Below, one piece after another: positions 8,205 through 17,249 of a stretch of 64,000 nt of DNA (position 1 is the stretch's first letter; each line of letters opens with the position of its first letter). A model generated the notes under the pieces. The model made no database searches and was not told the DNA's origin. It worked only from the letters and a program-made list of their open reading frames with translations. The translations under genes and the position numbers were made by a program. Source of the stretch: Dehalococcoidia bacterium (GTDB lineage: Bacteria > Chloroflexota > Dehalococcoidia > GIF9 > AB-539-J10); the NCBI GenBank assembly GCA_030610855.1, contig JAUWQY010000003.1, positions 1 to 64,000 of the forward strand, read 5' to 3'.

Positions 8205-8387
8205 GATATTCCTCCTTTGCCACTCTCAGGCACTGTGTGGATAGAATAACTACATAGTCTCCAATCTGTCAAGAGGTGTTTCTAGATCCGATGCAGCGTT
8301 TACGGGTTGTTGCAGACGATGCTCATATGCCTAACAGAAACTCCCCCCTTGTACAATGAAAGTAGATCTAATACAAGGAGGTGAGAT
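8205..8387. other. Intergenic region upstream of the chimeric secreted gene
   Basis: This stretch should contain the promoter of the minus-strand gene starting at 8204, which has an AGGAGGAAT site before its ATG. I see no strong -35/-10 pair. Together with the decayed frame at 8388-8543 it makes up the gap up to 8580. Confidence 0.35.
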
Positions 8388-8543
8388 ATGCCAGACCTGA
8401 AGGCAGGCGGGCAGATCAGGGGAATACTGCACTGATCGTGAGTCTTCAAGGGCAACTACGCGGTATCGGAAGTGGCGAGGAAAAATGAAAGCAGCTATAG
8501 GTTGAACAATGTGGCTTTCTGTTACCTGTGCTGGTTGCTATGA
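8388..8543 (+). pseudogene. Decayed short frame, possible transposase N-terminus
   Basis: An AAGGAGGTGAG site precedes ATG at 8388. The frame is interrupted by two in-frame TGA codons after 15 residues, then continues (VFKGNYAVSEVARKNESSYR) to a stop at 8543. The second part resembles the helix-turn-helix start of insertion-sequence transposases (AVSEVARK). It may be the dead remnant of such a gene, but the match is short and I cannot assign a family. Confidence 0.3.
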
Positions 8544-8580
8544 GAATACATTCATCCGGCCTGACAGATTCGCAACTAGT

Positions 8581-9051
8581 CTAGCGATTCCCCTTACTGG
8601 AGCTCACGGATGCCGATGCGCTTAGCCCTATTCCAACTCTGGTTTCTGCTTCCCTTGCAAGGTTGAATCTTATCTCCCCGTGATATATTCGATGGCCATG
8701 CCATCCGATGTTAGCTTCAAAGACCCTTGGGCCGGATTGTAACTTGTCGGCGTGATGTCCATAATAATTACTAGTTCCCTTCCTGAACTTACTTTTCTCA
8801 GCTTCTGACACATCTACTGGGTCCACATCTAGGTGGTTGTCTTTCTCGTCCCAGCGCAGTACAAACTCTGGTAATGTCCCCATCGCGGCATTCTTCGGCT
8901 TCAATCTTACGATGACCAGAAGCCCCGTGGGTCCAATTTGCCGACCGTCTAGGACTATGTCATATCCTGGGTGGATAAATGTGTGCCGTTCATTTACGTT
9001 AAACGCACTACGCGCCTTGCCATCACGTTTTGTTACCTTGTTTACGTTCAT
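8581..9051 (-). CDS. Unknown 156-residue protein
   Basis: I do not recognise this basic, soluble 156-residue protein. It is rich in charged residues, shows several short beta-like stretches (GLLVIVRLKP, FEANIGWHGHRIYHGEIRFNL), and ends in a Ser-rich tail. There is no signal peptide or Cys motif. No good ribosome binding site precedes the ATG at 9051, so the start is uncertain. It stands alone downstream of a restriction-modification pair on the same strand. Confidence 0.5.
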   Translation of the reverse strand: MNVNKVTKRDGKARSAFNVNERHTFIHPGYDIVLDGRQIGPTGLLVIVRLKPKNAAMGTLPEFVLRWDEKDNHLDVDPVDVSEAEKSKFRKGTSNYYGHHADKLQSGPRVFEANIGWHGHRIYHGEIRFNLAREAETRVGIGLSASASVSSSKGNR

Positions 9052-9210
9052 GTTTTATCTAGTCTTCGTAACCACCATTATAACATGGGTGACTAGGCTG
9101 ACCGTTGCCAGAAGAATGAAAAATAGTCCCAATGGACTATTTCAGAACTGCCTCGTGATCTATGAGATTTGGCTGATCCTAAGAGTGCACAAAATGACGA
9201 AATGTGTGAC

Positions 9211-9236
9211 GGAAGTTCGAGCCTGCTCGAACTTCC
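9211..9236. terminator. Perfect 12-bp hairpin after the restriction endonuclease gene
   Basis: Arms 9211-9222 and 9225-9236 (GGAAGTTCGAGC and its complement) pair perfectly with two central bases. The hairpin lies just past the stop codon at 9254 of the minus-strand endonuclease gene and is a likely transcript end, though the T-run after it is weak. Confidence 0.5.
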
Positions 9237-9253
9237 CCTGAAACGCAACCGAA

Positions 9254-10993
9254 CTATACTACTACTAGTTTCTTCACGTCATTAAAGCCCGGTGCAGCAG
9301 TCATACGTCCTCTCAAGTCGTTCTTGGCCGTAGGGTCTACTAACGCTTTTTGCAGTGCGCTGCGTAGAACTATAATTACATCCGGACATTTCGTCTTGAG
9401 TAAATCCTCTATTCCTTTGAAATGCTTGGTTTCAATTTCTCCTTCATATGATATCACCGCACGACATCTCACCTTGGGTCCTGTTTTCTTGGCGAGTGCT
9501 GATACAAATTGCCCGTACATCATTAGTTCGGCAACGATAGACTTGTTTGGCACTAATTTGGAGCCCCATTCCTTAACGCTTTTGCATTCAACCAAAGACA
9601 GGAAGCCATTCGTAACTAATAAGTCCGGATTGGTTCTGGCCATTCTATTCCAGTGGGGGTCGTCCGCGAAATACTCGACCAGTTGACCTTGGTACTTAGC
9701 AACATAGAAATGGTCCTTTTGCAGTTGTTGTAGAAAGACATAAGTGGCTGCTTCATAATCAGATTGGAACTGATATTGTATTGAGTATGTGGGAAGGATG
9801 GCTTTGATATTTAATCTGCTTGAGAGAGCTTGGGAGCTCTCGTTGGCTTCCTCCTTAAATTTGGCGAGCCACGTATTTATCGATGCCCACTCAACATCGT
9901 GAATAATCCTAGAGGGATTTGACTTCATTCCAATGTGTGAGAGGAGATCATCAAGCTGATGCTGTACGAGTTCGTACCGTTCCGGCGGTACGTCGTAAGA
10001 CATGGAGAAATCAAACCAAGAACCATGGTCACAGATCTGCTTGATGGTTAGCCCTGTTACTTCATGAATTAAAGAGCCAATAGTGCCAGTTTCGAATAGG
10101 CCGTTTCTCGCTTCAACCGTGGCCAATTTTTTTATTAATTGCGCTTTGTGGCGTAGCTGGAGATGGTTTATTAATATGACCGCCGCTGCGGCCAGGTCGC
10201 CCCAACCACCTAGGTCAGCCCACCAAATTGGAACGCTGGCACGATAGTAGTCTAGAACAGTTTTGCCACGTGGTGTAACTACAAAAGTCCGGGTTTCCTT
10301 ATTTTCTTTGATAAGGCCTATTTGCTTGCACCAATCCATGAAAGGCATAGTATCCCTGGCGACATTCCTCTTGTGGCTAGGTGTCAGTTTTTCGAAGTAT
10401 GTCTTTGCCCATTTCGCCGAAGCGACTTTCTTCACCGTTTGAGGGAACTTTGTTTGAGGTTCAGTCAAGTCGGCCGATAAATCGGAGAGAATGGCAGCAA
10501 TTTGAAACAGGTTCAATTCTTTGGATTGGTCAAGACTGGCTAGAATAGCCAGACATAACCGAGTTCTAAGATTCGCGTACGTTCCGCCTGCTTCCTGCAG
10601 GTAAGAAGTGTTAGCAATCTTGAAACGGCAGATTCTGTCAACAAGAATCGCTTCTTCTAGTATATCGTTAGGGCACTCCTGGCTGATTTTGTATTTTGAA
10701 AGTGCTCTGCCCCATTCGGTTGGAAAATGAGCAAACTTGGAGCCGGTTCTTTTCCGATAGACTAGACCTAAGTAACGAGCGGTTTCGAGATGGTCTCTTG
10801 CACGACGCCCAATTTGGTCTCTCACCTTAGCGATACTTGCTTTGCTCAGATGTGTTTCGATCAAGTGGTCTGCTATTGCCATGTCATCGACTGCAATGCC
10901 TTTATCAACCAGGTATGCTACACGATTAACCACAGTCCTGATTCTGTGCAGAGTGTGTACCCTTGTGACGCTGGGGGCAGATTTCTCTTCCAT
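9254..10993 (-). CDS. Restriction endonuclease candidate (PD-(D/E)XK)
   Basis: This is a 579-residue protein with helical and winged-helix-like N-terminal parts. Near the C-terminus (about residues 450-470) it has a PD...ECK motif (TNPDLLV, then LSLVECKS), the catalytic signature of PD-(D/E)XK nucleases. Its start codon follows the methyltransferase stop with no gap, so the pair is co-translated in the order methylase then nuclease. The residues 235-260 region (TFVVTPRGKTVLDYY) looks like a winged-helix DNA-binding module. The recognition site cannot be read from the sequence. A type II nuclease is the best reading; a type IV or abortive nuclease is less likely given the adjacent methylase. 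Confidence 0.75.
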   Translation of the reverse strand: MEEKSAPSVTRVHTLHRIRTVVNRVAYLVDKGIAVDDMAIADHLIETHLSKASIAKVRDQIGRRARDHLETARYLGLVYRKRTGSKFAHFPTEWGRALSKYKISQECPNDILEEAILVDRICRFKIANTSYLQEAGGTYANLRTRLCLAILASLDQSKELNLFQIAAILSDLSADLTEPQTKFPQTVKKVASAKWAKTYFEKLTPSHKRNVARDTMPFMDWCKQIGLIKENKETRTFVVTPRGKTVLDYYRASVPIWWADLGGWGDLAAAAVILINHLQLRHKAQLIKKLATVEARNGLFETGTIGSLIHEVTGLTIKQICDHGSWFDFSMSYDVPPERYELVQHQLDDLLSHIGMKSNPSRIIHDVEWASINTWLAKFKEEANESSQALSSRLNIKAILPTYSIQYQFQSDYEAATYVFLQQLQKDHFYVAKYQGQLVEYFADDPHWNRMARTNPDLLVTNGFLSLVECKSVKEWGSKLVPNKSIVAELMMYGQFVSALAKKTGPKVRCRAVISYEGEIETKHFKGIEDLLKTKCPDVIIVLRSALQKALVDPTAKNDLRGRMTAAPGFNDVKKLVVV

Positions 10994-12247
10994 TTATTTG
11001 CTCACAATGACAATACTTTCTTCACTCATCGTATCTCCGGTAGGACCTGTCCATGCGATCATTTTCTTGGGAATATTTCTATAGTGCGTAGTCTCGTGTC
11101 TCATACCTGCCGCCTCAGCTAATTCTGTTGTGACTTTGCCCATGTCTATTAGTATCCTACTCATAGAACGATGACCAATCACTATACAAGCCTTGCTGTT
11201 AGGTCGCAATACTCTTTGCATCTCCTTCAAAGTGACGAAATAATCAGCCATGAAAGGGAGGGCCTCTGCCAGCCTTCTTTCAGAGACTTTATTCGCAGCT
11301 TCCCAAAAGGTGTTTGACGGGATTTTAGTGCTAGTAATGTTCTTTACGCTCATACCACCCAGAGACTTGATTTCGAGGGCTTTCACTTCATCTTGTGTGA
11401 AGCCTAGCCACAGCAGGAAGAGTTTACTCCAACGAATGTAAGGGATCGTGTTTCGCTCCTCCCCGTATGGAGGAGATGTGACAATCAGGTCGATTTCGCT
11501 GTCGCCAATTGGAAGCGACCGGGCGTCACCGTTCTTTACTTCAACCTTAGCTCGCTTCTTTTTTGTGTACGCTGTCAGTCTTTTTTCAATATCACCTATG
11601 TTACCCCAAAATATTGTGAAGGCATCAGGATTGTGGTCTTGTAGTTTGTATTCAGTCATTACTCTAATATACCTACTGGATTTCCAGTCAACATTCGATG
11701 ATTTCATGACGGCGTGCGCGAAAGCTATCTTGAAAATACCCTTCAACTCTTCATCGGTAACAGTCTCGACTGCTTTTCGAAGGTGAGATAGTTGAGCGAT
11801 GACGCCCGGTTTGAACCAGTGATTTAAGTTAGTGAACGCCGGAACGTACTCTTCCAATGCATTCCCATCGAAGGTCTGAAGAGAGCTTCGTAAATCTGCT
11901 TTGATGGCGTCAAAGGACGTTACATCAATAACGGCAGTCTTCGCCTTAGCCAGAAGTACCGCAAATGGATTTATATCTACGCCTATGCTGGGAATTCCTT
12001 GAAGAGATGACTCGACTAGGACGGTTCCGCTGCCGCAAAAGACATCACATATCTTGCCGGATTCGCTATCGGTCCAGTACATTGCTATGAGCCTGTGGAC
12101 TATTTGCGGTATTAATCTAGCTGGATATGGGAACAGCCCATGCGTCAAGTACTGAGTATCGGCGGTCGCAAATTCCCAGCCTACTTCGGAGTCTGGTCTT
12201 AGCAGAGCAAAACCCGGGAGCATTTGGTTGGTGCGCTCGTATTGCAA
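10994..12247 (-). CDS. Site-specific DNA amino-methyltransferase
   Basis: This is a 417-residue DNA methyltransferase. The SAM-binding motif I (DVFCGSGTVLVES) is near residue 70 and the catalytic motif IV TSPPYGE near residue 257, typical of N4-cytosine or N6-adenine methylases. LFPYPARLIPQI just before motif I is a motif X-like stretch. I chose the TTG at 12247 because GGAGGT lies five bases upstream; a TTG at 12283 and an ATG at 12223 are alternatives without such a site. It protects host DNA from the nuclease encoded immediately downstream. Its base composition is slightly AT-rich compared with the core genome, consistent with acquisition. Confidence 0.85.
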   Translation of the reverse strand: MQYERTNQMLPGFALLRPDSEVGWEFATADTQYLTHGLFPYPARLIPQIVHRLIAMYWTDSESGKICDVFCGSGTVLVESSLQGIPSIGVDINPFAVLLAKAKTAVIDVTSFDAIKADLRSSLQTFDGNALEEYVPAFTNLNHWFKPGVIAQLSHLRKAVETVTDEELKGIFKIAFAHAVMKSSNVDWKSSRYIRVMTEYKLQDHNPDAFTIFWGNIGDIEKRLTAYTKKKRAKVEVKNGDARSLPIGDSEIDLIVTSPPYGEERNTIPYIRWSKLFLLWLGFTQDEVKALEIKSLGGMSVKNITSTKIPSNTFWEAANKVSERRLAEALPFMADYFVTLKEMQRVLRPNSKACIVIGHRSMSRILIDMGKVTTELAEAAGMRHETTHYRNIPKKMIAWTGPTGDTMSEESIVIVSK

Positions 12248-12452
12248 ATTCTTACCTCCACCAACGACTTGGGGCGCAGACAACGCCTATTGTGCGACGG
12301 GCACGCTAGTCCTATGGTAACTTGCCATAATCAAAAAGGAGTCTCTATGGTTATAGTTATGGTAATTATACATCCGATGTAAGTCATCAACAACAAATAG
12401 TCCCATTGAAGCGCGTGCTCATACAACAACATAATGGTCCGTATGATGTGCT

Positions 12453-12489
12453 GAATTACCACTGCACAAAACTGACTTTTGTGTAATTC
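12453..12489. repeat. Interrupted palindrome, operator or terminator candidate
   Basis: GAATTAC (12453-12459) and CACAAAA (12465-12471) pair with TTTTGTG (12477-12483) and TAATTC (12484-12489) around a five-base loop. It lies in the 406-base gap between the divergent methyltransferase genes. Several further GAATT words lie just downstream. It might be a controller-type operator for the restriction-modification pair, or a hairpin of unknown role. Confidence 0.35.
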
Positions 12490-12653
12490 ACCGAATTGCC
12501 CGATAATTCAGTTTGTTGCCCCAGGGTTCGTGGATTTGTGAATAAACCAGTGAATTGGTCAATCGCAAAACTCGTGTGCTAATATCATTCTACCTGGGTC
12601 ATGAAACCAGCAACAGGAGAGAAAGATGGCATGGATTGGAGGATATTAGATTG

Positions 12654-13454
12654 ATGGAGGAGTATTTGAAAGCTAACCGGGAGTTATGGGACGAATTGAC
12701 GCCGATTCACGCCCGCTCAGAATTCTATGATGTAGAGGGATTCATGAGCGGCAGATGTGCACTGTCATCAATTGAGCTTGAAGAAGTTGGTGACGTGTCT
12801 GGCAAATCATTACTTCATCTGCAGTGCCACTTTGGGATGGGCACTCTTTCCTGGGCCAGACTGGGCGCAAAAGCTGTCGGGGTCGACTTCTCAGACAAAG
12901 CCATTGCCCTGGCCCGCTCATTGAGTCGGGAAACGGGAATAAGAGCCGAGTTCGTCTGCTCTGATGTATATGAACTACGTGATGTCCTGGATGAGAAATT
13001 CGATATTGTTTTCACTTCCGCCGGTGTCCTGTGCTGGCTTCCCGATCTGAAATGTTGGGCGGAGATAGTAAGTCATTTCCTTAGACCGGGTGGCTTCTTC
13101 TATATCTTTGATAGCCATCCCTTCGGTTTTATCTTCAATGATTCAGCTGGTGTCACCGAATTGGAGATTACACAGTCATACTTCTCGGGGCCGGAACCTA
13201 AGCACTGGGAGCCGGAAGGTGATTATGCCGACCCCAATGCTGAGGTTACTCACGGATCTTACGAATGGACTCACAGTCTGGGCAGCATTGTCAACGCACT
13301 GACTGAAGCCGGGCTCAGGATTGATTTTCTCCATGAGTTCCCGGTGCTGTTCTTCTGCGGCTATCCTTTTATGGAACAGGATAAAGATGGGTGGTGGCGG
13401 TTGAGAGGCGACAAGGTGCCCCTTACCTTTTCCGTCAAAGCTTCCAGATTGTAA
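12654..13454 (+). CDS. Class I SAM-dependent methyltransferase
   Basis: This 266-residue protein has a Rossmann-type methyltransferase core. Motif I lies near residue 50 (LLHLQCHFGMGTLSWA), followed by an acidic motif (VGVDFSDKAI), a Cys-Ser-Asp loop (FVCSDVYEL) and the LRPGGFFYIFD strand common to Methyltransf_11/UbiE-type enzymes. The substrate is probably a small molecule or lipid; it cannot be told from the sequence. The ATG at 12654 is chosen because GGAGGATATT precedes it and conservation begins there (EEYLKANRELWDELTPIH); an upstream in-frame start at 12555 looks non-coding. It stands alone, divergent from the DNA methyltransferase. Confidence 0.85.
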   Translation: MEEYLKANRELWDELTPIHARSEFYDVEGFMSGRCALSSIELEEVGDVSGKSLLHLQCHFGMGTLSWARLGAKAVGVDFSDKAIALARSLSRETGIRAEFVCSDVYELRDVLDEKFDIVFTSAGVLCWLPDLKCWAEIVSHFLRPGGFFYIFDSHPFGFIFNDSAGVTELEITQSYFSGPEPKHWEPEGDYADPNAEVTHGSYEWTHSLGSIVNALTEAGLRIDFLHEFPVLFFCGYPFMEQDKDGWWRLRGDKVPLTFSVKASRL

Positions 13455-13518
13455 GAGACCTACCTGCGTAGGGCATTGCCAAAAGGGGTCATCGTTAAGC
13501 CAGCCTTATTGCACCTTT

Positions 13519-13533
13519 TAGCGTTTTGTGACT
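13519..13533 (+). promoter_or_regulatory. 15-bp upstream element, copy 1
   Basis: TAGCGTTTTGTGACT occurs here and again at 18898-18912. Each copy lies about 50-60 bases upstream of a promoter for a large surface-protein gene. It may be a shared activator site. Confidence 0.4.
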
Positions 13534-13577
13534 CATTTAGTCTTCAAATATGGGGACATCACATGAAAAGTCGTCCG

Positions 13578-13605
13578 TTGACAATAGCCTCAATAATGAT
13601 ATAAT
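13578..13605 (+). promoter_or_regulatory. Strong promoter candidate for the CFI-box surface protein
   Basis: TTGACA (13578-13583), a 16-base spacer and TATAAT (13600-13605) form a consensus housekeeping promoter. Transcription would start near 13612, giving a leader of about 120 bases before the ATG at 13732. Confidence 0.7.
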
Positions 13606-13731
13606 AGCAGAGGGATATTGTGGAGTTGATGGTCGGATGTTGGCGTTAGGTGACTGTTCTAATCTCTCTCAAGCTCATTTCATATTACACTTTTGGAAGA
13701 ACCGAACTACCATAGAATGAGGAGGAAAGAT

Positions 13732-16700
13732 ATGGGAAATCGCGCGACCCACGGAATTGTTGCAGCTATTATTACTTTGAGCATACTTGTATCGATGATT
13801 GCGGTGCCATCGGGTATCGCACAAGCCGCCAGTCCCAATATATCATACGGTGACCGTGTGGCTGTTACCTGGTACGGGGATGGAGTTGCAGTCCGAGACT
13901 GCGCATCAACATCTTGTGACCCACCGGTCTGGGAGATGCCTGCAGGTTTCGAGGGTGAGGTAAAAGGTGGCCCGCAGTACAACGGAGGTTATAAATGGTG
14001 GTATATAGAATGGGTTAATAACAAGGTAGGGTGGACAGCCGAAGCCTCGTTAGGCGGTATTGCCTACCTTCAGCCTTTGCCCGGAGGTGGTAAATATCCG
14101 AATGTAACAAACAATGGTCTAAGTTATCGCGTACGTGTTTACGATGATATTGGCACAACCGGTCTTTGTGTTCGAACGGGGGCTGGTCTGGGGTACTACT
14201 GCGATCCTGCGAAGAAGAAGTATCCTGGTAGCAAAGGATGGACGACAGCCGGACCAGTCGTTTCACAATCGGAGGAGTTGGTTTGGTGGTACATCGAGTG
14301 GGACAACAGCGATAAGGGCTGGAGTGCCGACTCACGTGCTTATATAGAAGCAGGGGTGTACCTTGTGAAGGAAGGTTCAACTCCTCTTCCTTCCGCTGGA
14401 GATGTTTCCGTCACAACCTATTCAGCAACTAGTATCGGTCAGACTCAAGCTACTCTGCGCGGCGCGATCACCGACTTCAACAACAACTCCGCAGGCTATA
14501 TCAGATTTGGATATAGACCTAGTGGCGGTTCATGGTCCTATACTTCGTGGGTGTACCGAACTACCACTACTGCTTACTCGCAAACAGTCTACGGTCTTAG
14601 CCCTAACACCAATTACGAGTTCTACGCTCAGGCATACGGAGCCGAGGACACCACGATAGATACAGGTGATACCCTCACCTTCCATACGGCCTCAACTCCT
14701 AGCGAATTACTCCCACCGACCAATCCTCGCCCTGGCGAAACTACTAGTCCTGGGCCGGTTCTCGATAGCAGTACGGTCACCTTGCAGTGGGATGCCTCTG
14801 TCGGAGCTACTCGTTACGCGCTTGGGGTGGTTAACTGCAATACGGGCATATTGGAGGTTGACACATGGGTCGACGGTATCTCTTATCCTGTTACCCTCCA
14901 ACCAAATACACCCTACCGATGGAACGTGGCAGCCTGGAATGATGCCGGTTATTCCTCGTTCACTGCTCTCCGGTATTTTCAGACACCGTCGGGCGGAGTC
15001 GATCTAGTTCAACTGATACAAGAGCTAACAATTGACAGTATTAGCGTAATCGTTGATGAACAGTCTTTTCGCATTCTCACTTTAGAGCATAAAATTGACG
15101 TAAGTACTAAGGAAGTTATACCAGGTTCCGGATTGACCAAAGTGTACGTGGATGCAAATGGGGAACTTGTATCTAATGTAGAAATCGCTAGAAAAATTGG
15201 GCAAATAGATCTTGCCCGCGAGGAAAGTCCAAGTCTCATGGAAACCCTGGAAACACTAGAAGCCCTGAAGCTACACAAAGCAAACCTAGAAAGCCTCGAC
15301 AATCGACTAAACAATGCCTTTACAACGATTAAGGTTGTGAAAAGTGTGGACGACGCATTGAATGCAGCCCTGCAGATCATTGATATACAAATGGAGATAG
15401 TATCGGTGCAGATAGATGTTTTTGTACTAACAGGGGAAAGTTCGGAGGCGATCAGTATCTTGGGTGATGTGAAACTCGAACTAGCGTCATATCGAGAAAC
15501 CATAATTGGCCTGGATAAAGCTACACTTACAGTAAAAGCAGTTCAAGCTTTTGTGCCGAAGGCCATTGCGTTTATATTCCGTCTCGTCTTCCACCCAATG
15601 GAGAATGTTAAGAACGATTTGAGTAATGAACTGAACAGTGCCATTGATTCCTATAAGGAAGCTCGAGATGTATTGGCGATGAGCGAAGGAGAGATAGCAA
15701 CTTATGCAGATGCTCATTCGTTTCGTCACGGCTACTTGTATGGGAAGCCCCATGCAGATAATGCGTTGTTCCTCGCTCGTATGATTTTTGGAAACTATGA
15801 TAAGGCACTGATCGGACTCGGAGTGGATTTGCTCTTATCGGCGGTAACTGGGGGAGCGTGGGCGTTGAAGGAAATAACTGTCCCTGTACAGGAAGCAGCT
15901 AATGACTTGAAGTGGACAATGAACATTTGTTACGAGGCAGTGCTGGGACGGGGACTCGCCGCATGCAAATTGGCATACGAGCTATCCGCTAGTGCTCTGT
16001 ATACTATGAGGTTAGGTGGTAACGGGGCCCAAACTAATGATCTTATAAAAAAGGCATCCGCATGTGAAACAGAGGCGCGCAATTCGGCACAAACGGTATA
16101 TGACGCTGTAGTGGATTACTTCGGGCCAATCAACACAATCCTTGATTTTTGGGATTGGCTGGTTTCTGGCATCGAGGAATTCTGGAGTTATGTGATACAC
16201 AGTCCTGGAGAACTGCAGATCTATAATGATGAGGGTCTAGTAACTGGTCTAGTGAATGGGGAGGTCAGGCAGGAGATTCCAAATGCCTTGTACGATGCTG
16301 TGAGCAACGGTATTGTACTTTTCTCTCATTCTGAACCCGATTCATATCGATGCTGTGTAGTAGGAACCGCAGAAGGCAGGTATGGGTTGGGGATTGAATG
16401 GGATGATCTAGGAGAGGTGTCGGGTTTCGCAGTAGTTGACGTCGAAACATGGCCAACTGCGGTGCACAATTATACCATTGACTGGGATACACTAGCTAAA
16501 GGTGAGTCTGGGATTACGATTGAGAAGGATTACGACGGCGATGGGGAAGTGGATGAGATCATTATCACGGGCATTCCGGAAACACCAACCTACCCTTCAC
16601 CGCTACCAAATTCTGCAAATGTCCCTCCAGACAAAGTATTGAGCTGGACCGGGGACGACTCTGACTCTGTTACTTACAACATCTACTTGGGCAACAATGC

Positions 16701-17208
16701 TACTAGTTTACAGTTGGTCTCCGAGAGGCAGGTAGAAAAGGCTTATGTTCCTATGTTGGAGCCCAATACTACATATTACTGGCGTGTGGCAGCAATCAAT
16801 GAACATAACATATGTAGCACAGGCTCGGTCTGGGTGTTTGCTACAGGTGAATCAGGACTTCCTTTTCCATGTTTCATCGCCACGGCAGCCTATGGGACAC
16901 CCATGGAAGAGGAGGTACAGGTTCTCCGCGAGTTTAGGGACACGTACCTAGCGGTCAATCCAATAGGACGGGCTCTAACAGACATTTACTACAGGGTTAG
17001 CCCGCCAATGGCCAAGTTCATTATTGAGCATCCCAGCCTGAAACCGATAGTGCGAACCGGCCTGCTGCCCGCTGTGGCTATGAGCACTGTGATTGTGAAT
17101 ACTACCGTGGCTGAGAAGATTGCCATATTGGGATTGTTTACATTGGCCGCAGTGGCGGTGGCTATATTGGTAACAAGACGACGACATAGAGGCTCGCAGT
17201 GTAGCTGA
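13732..17208 (+). CDS. Large secreted SH3/FN3 protein with CFI-box C-terminus
   Basis: This 1158-residue protein has a signal peptide (about 1-33). Two SH3-like domains follow (about 40-100 and 115-215, each with WWYIEW), then two fibronectin III-like domains (about 222-420). A long helical, partly coiled-coil region spans about 425-750. A further FN3-like domain lies near 945-1035 (NTTYYWRVAAINEHNICS). At about 1046 comes CFIATAAYGTPMEEEVQVLR, the CFI-box motif, followed by a helical segment, a final membrane span and a basic tail. CFI-box C-termini are found on surface proteins of several phyla and may act in anchoring, but their role is not established. GAGGAGGAAAGAT precedes the ATG. It is followed 41 bases later by another surface gene and is probably co-transcribed with it. 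Confidence 0.75.
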   Translation: MGNRATHGIVAAIITLSILVSMIAVPSGIAQAASPNISYGDRVAVTWYGDGVAVRDCASTSCDPPVWEMPAGFEGEVKGGPQYNGGYKWWYIEWVNNKVGWTAEASLGGIAYLQPLPGGGKYPNVTNNGLSYRVRVYDDIGTTGLCVRTGAGLGYYCDPAKKKYPGSKGWTTAGPVVSQSEELVWWYIEWDNSDKGWSADSRAYIEAGVYLVKEGSTPLPSAGDVSVTTYSATSIGQTQATLRGAITDFNNNSAGYIRFGYRPSGGSWSYTSWVYRTTTTAYSQTVYGLSPNTNYEFYAQAYGAEDTTIDTGDTLTFHTASTPSELLPPTNPRPGETTSPGPVLDSSTVTLQWDASVGATRYALGVVNCNTGILEVDTWVDGISYPVTLQPNTPYRWNVAAWNDAGYSSFTALRYFQTPSGGVDLVQLIQELTIDSISVIVDEQSFRILTLEHKIDVSTKEVIPGSGLTKVYVDANGELVSNVEIARKIGQIDLAREESPSLMETLETLEALKLHKANLESLDNRLNNAFTTIKVVKSVDDALNAALQIIDIQMEIVSVQIDVFVLTGESSEAISILGDVKLELASYRETIIGLDKATLTVKAVQAFVPKAIAFIFRLVFHPMENVKNDLSNELNSAIDSYKEARDVLAMSEGEIATYADAHSFRHGYLYGKPHADNALFLARMIFGNYDKALIGLGVDLLLSAVTGGAWALKEITVPVQEAANDLKWTMNICYEAVLGRGLAACKLAYELSASALYTMRLGGNGAQTNDLIKKASACETEARNSAQTVYDAVVDYFGPINTILDFWDWLVSGIEEFWSYVIHSPGELQIYNDEGLVTGLVNGEVRQEIPNALYDAVSNGIVLFSHSEPDSYRCCVVGTAEGRYGLGIEWDDLGEVSGFAVVDVETWPTAVHNYTIDWDTLAKGESGITIEKDYDGDGEVDEIIITGIPETPTYPSPLPNSANVPPDKVLSWTGDDSDSVTYNIYLGNNATSLQLVSERQVEKAYVPMLEPNTTYYWRVAAINEHNICSTGSVWVFATGESGLPFPCFIATAAYGTPMEEEVQVLREFRDTYLAVNPIGRALTDIYYRVSPPMAKFIIEHPSLKPIVRTGLLPAVAMSTVIVNTTVAEKIAILGLFTLAAVAVAILVTRRRHRGSQCS

Positions 17209-17249
17209 TTATTGATTGGTGACTAGCCACCTGTTAAAGGAGGTACAGC

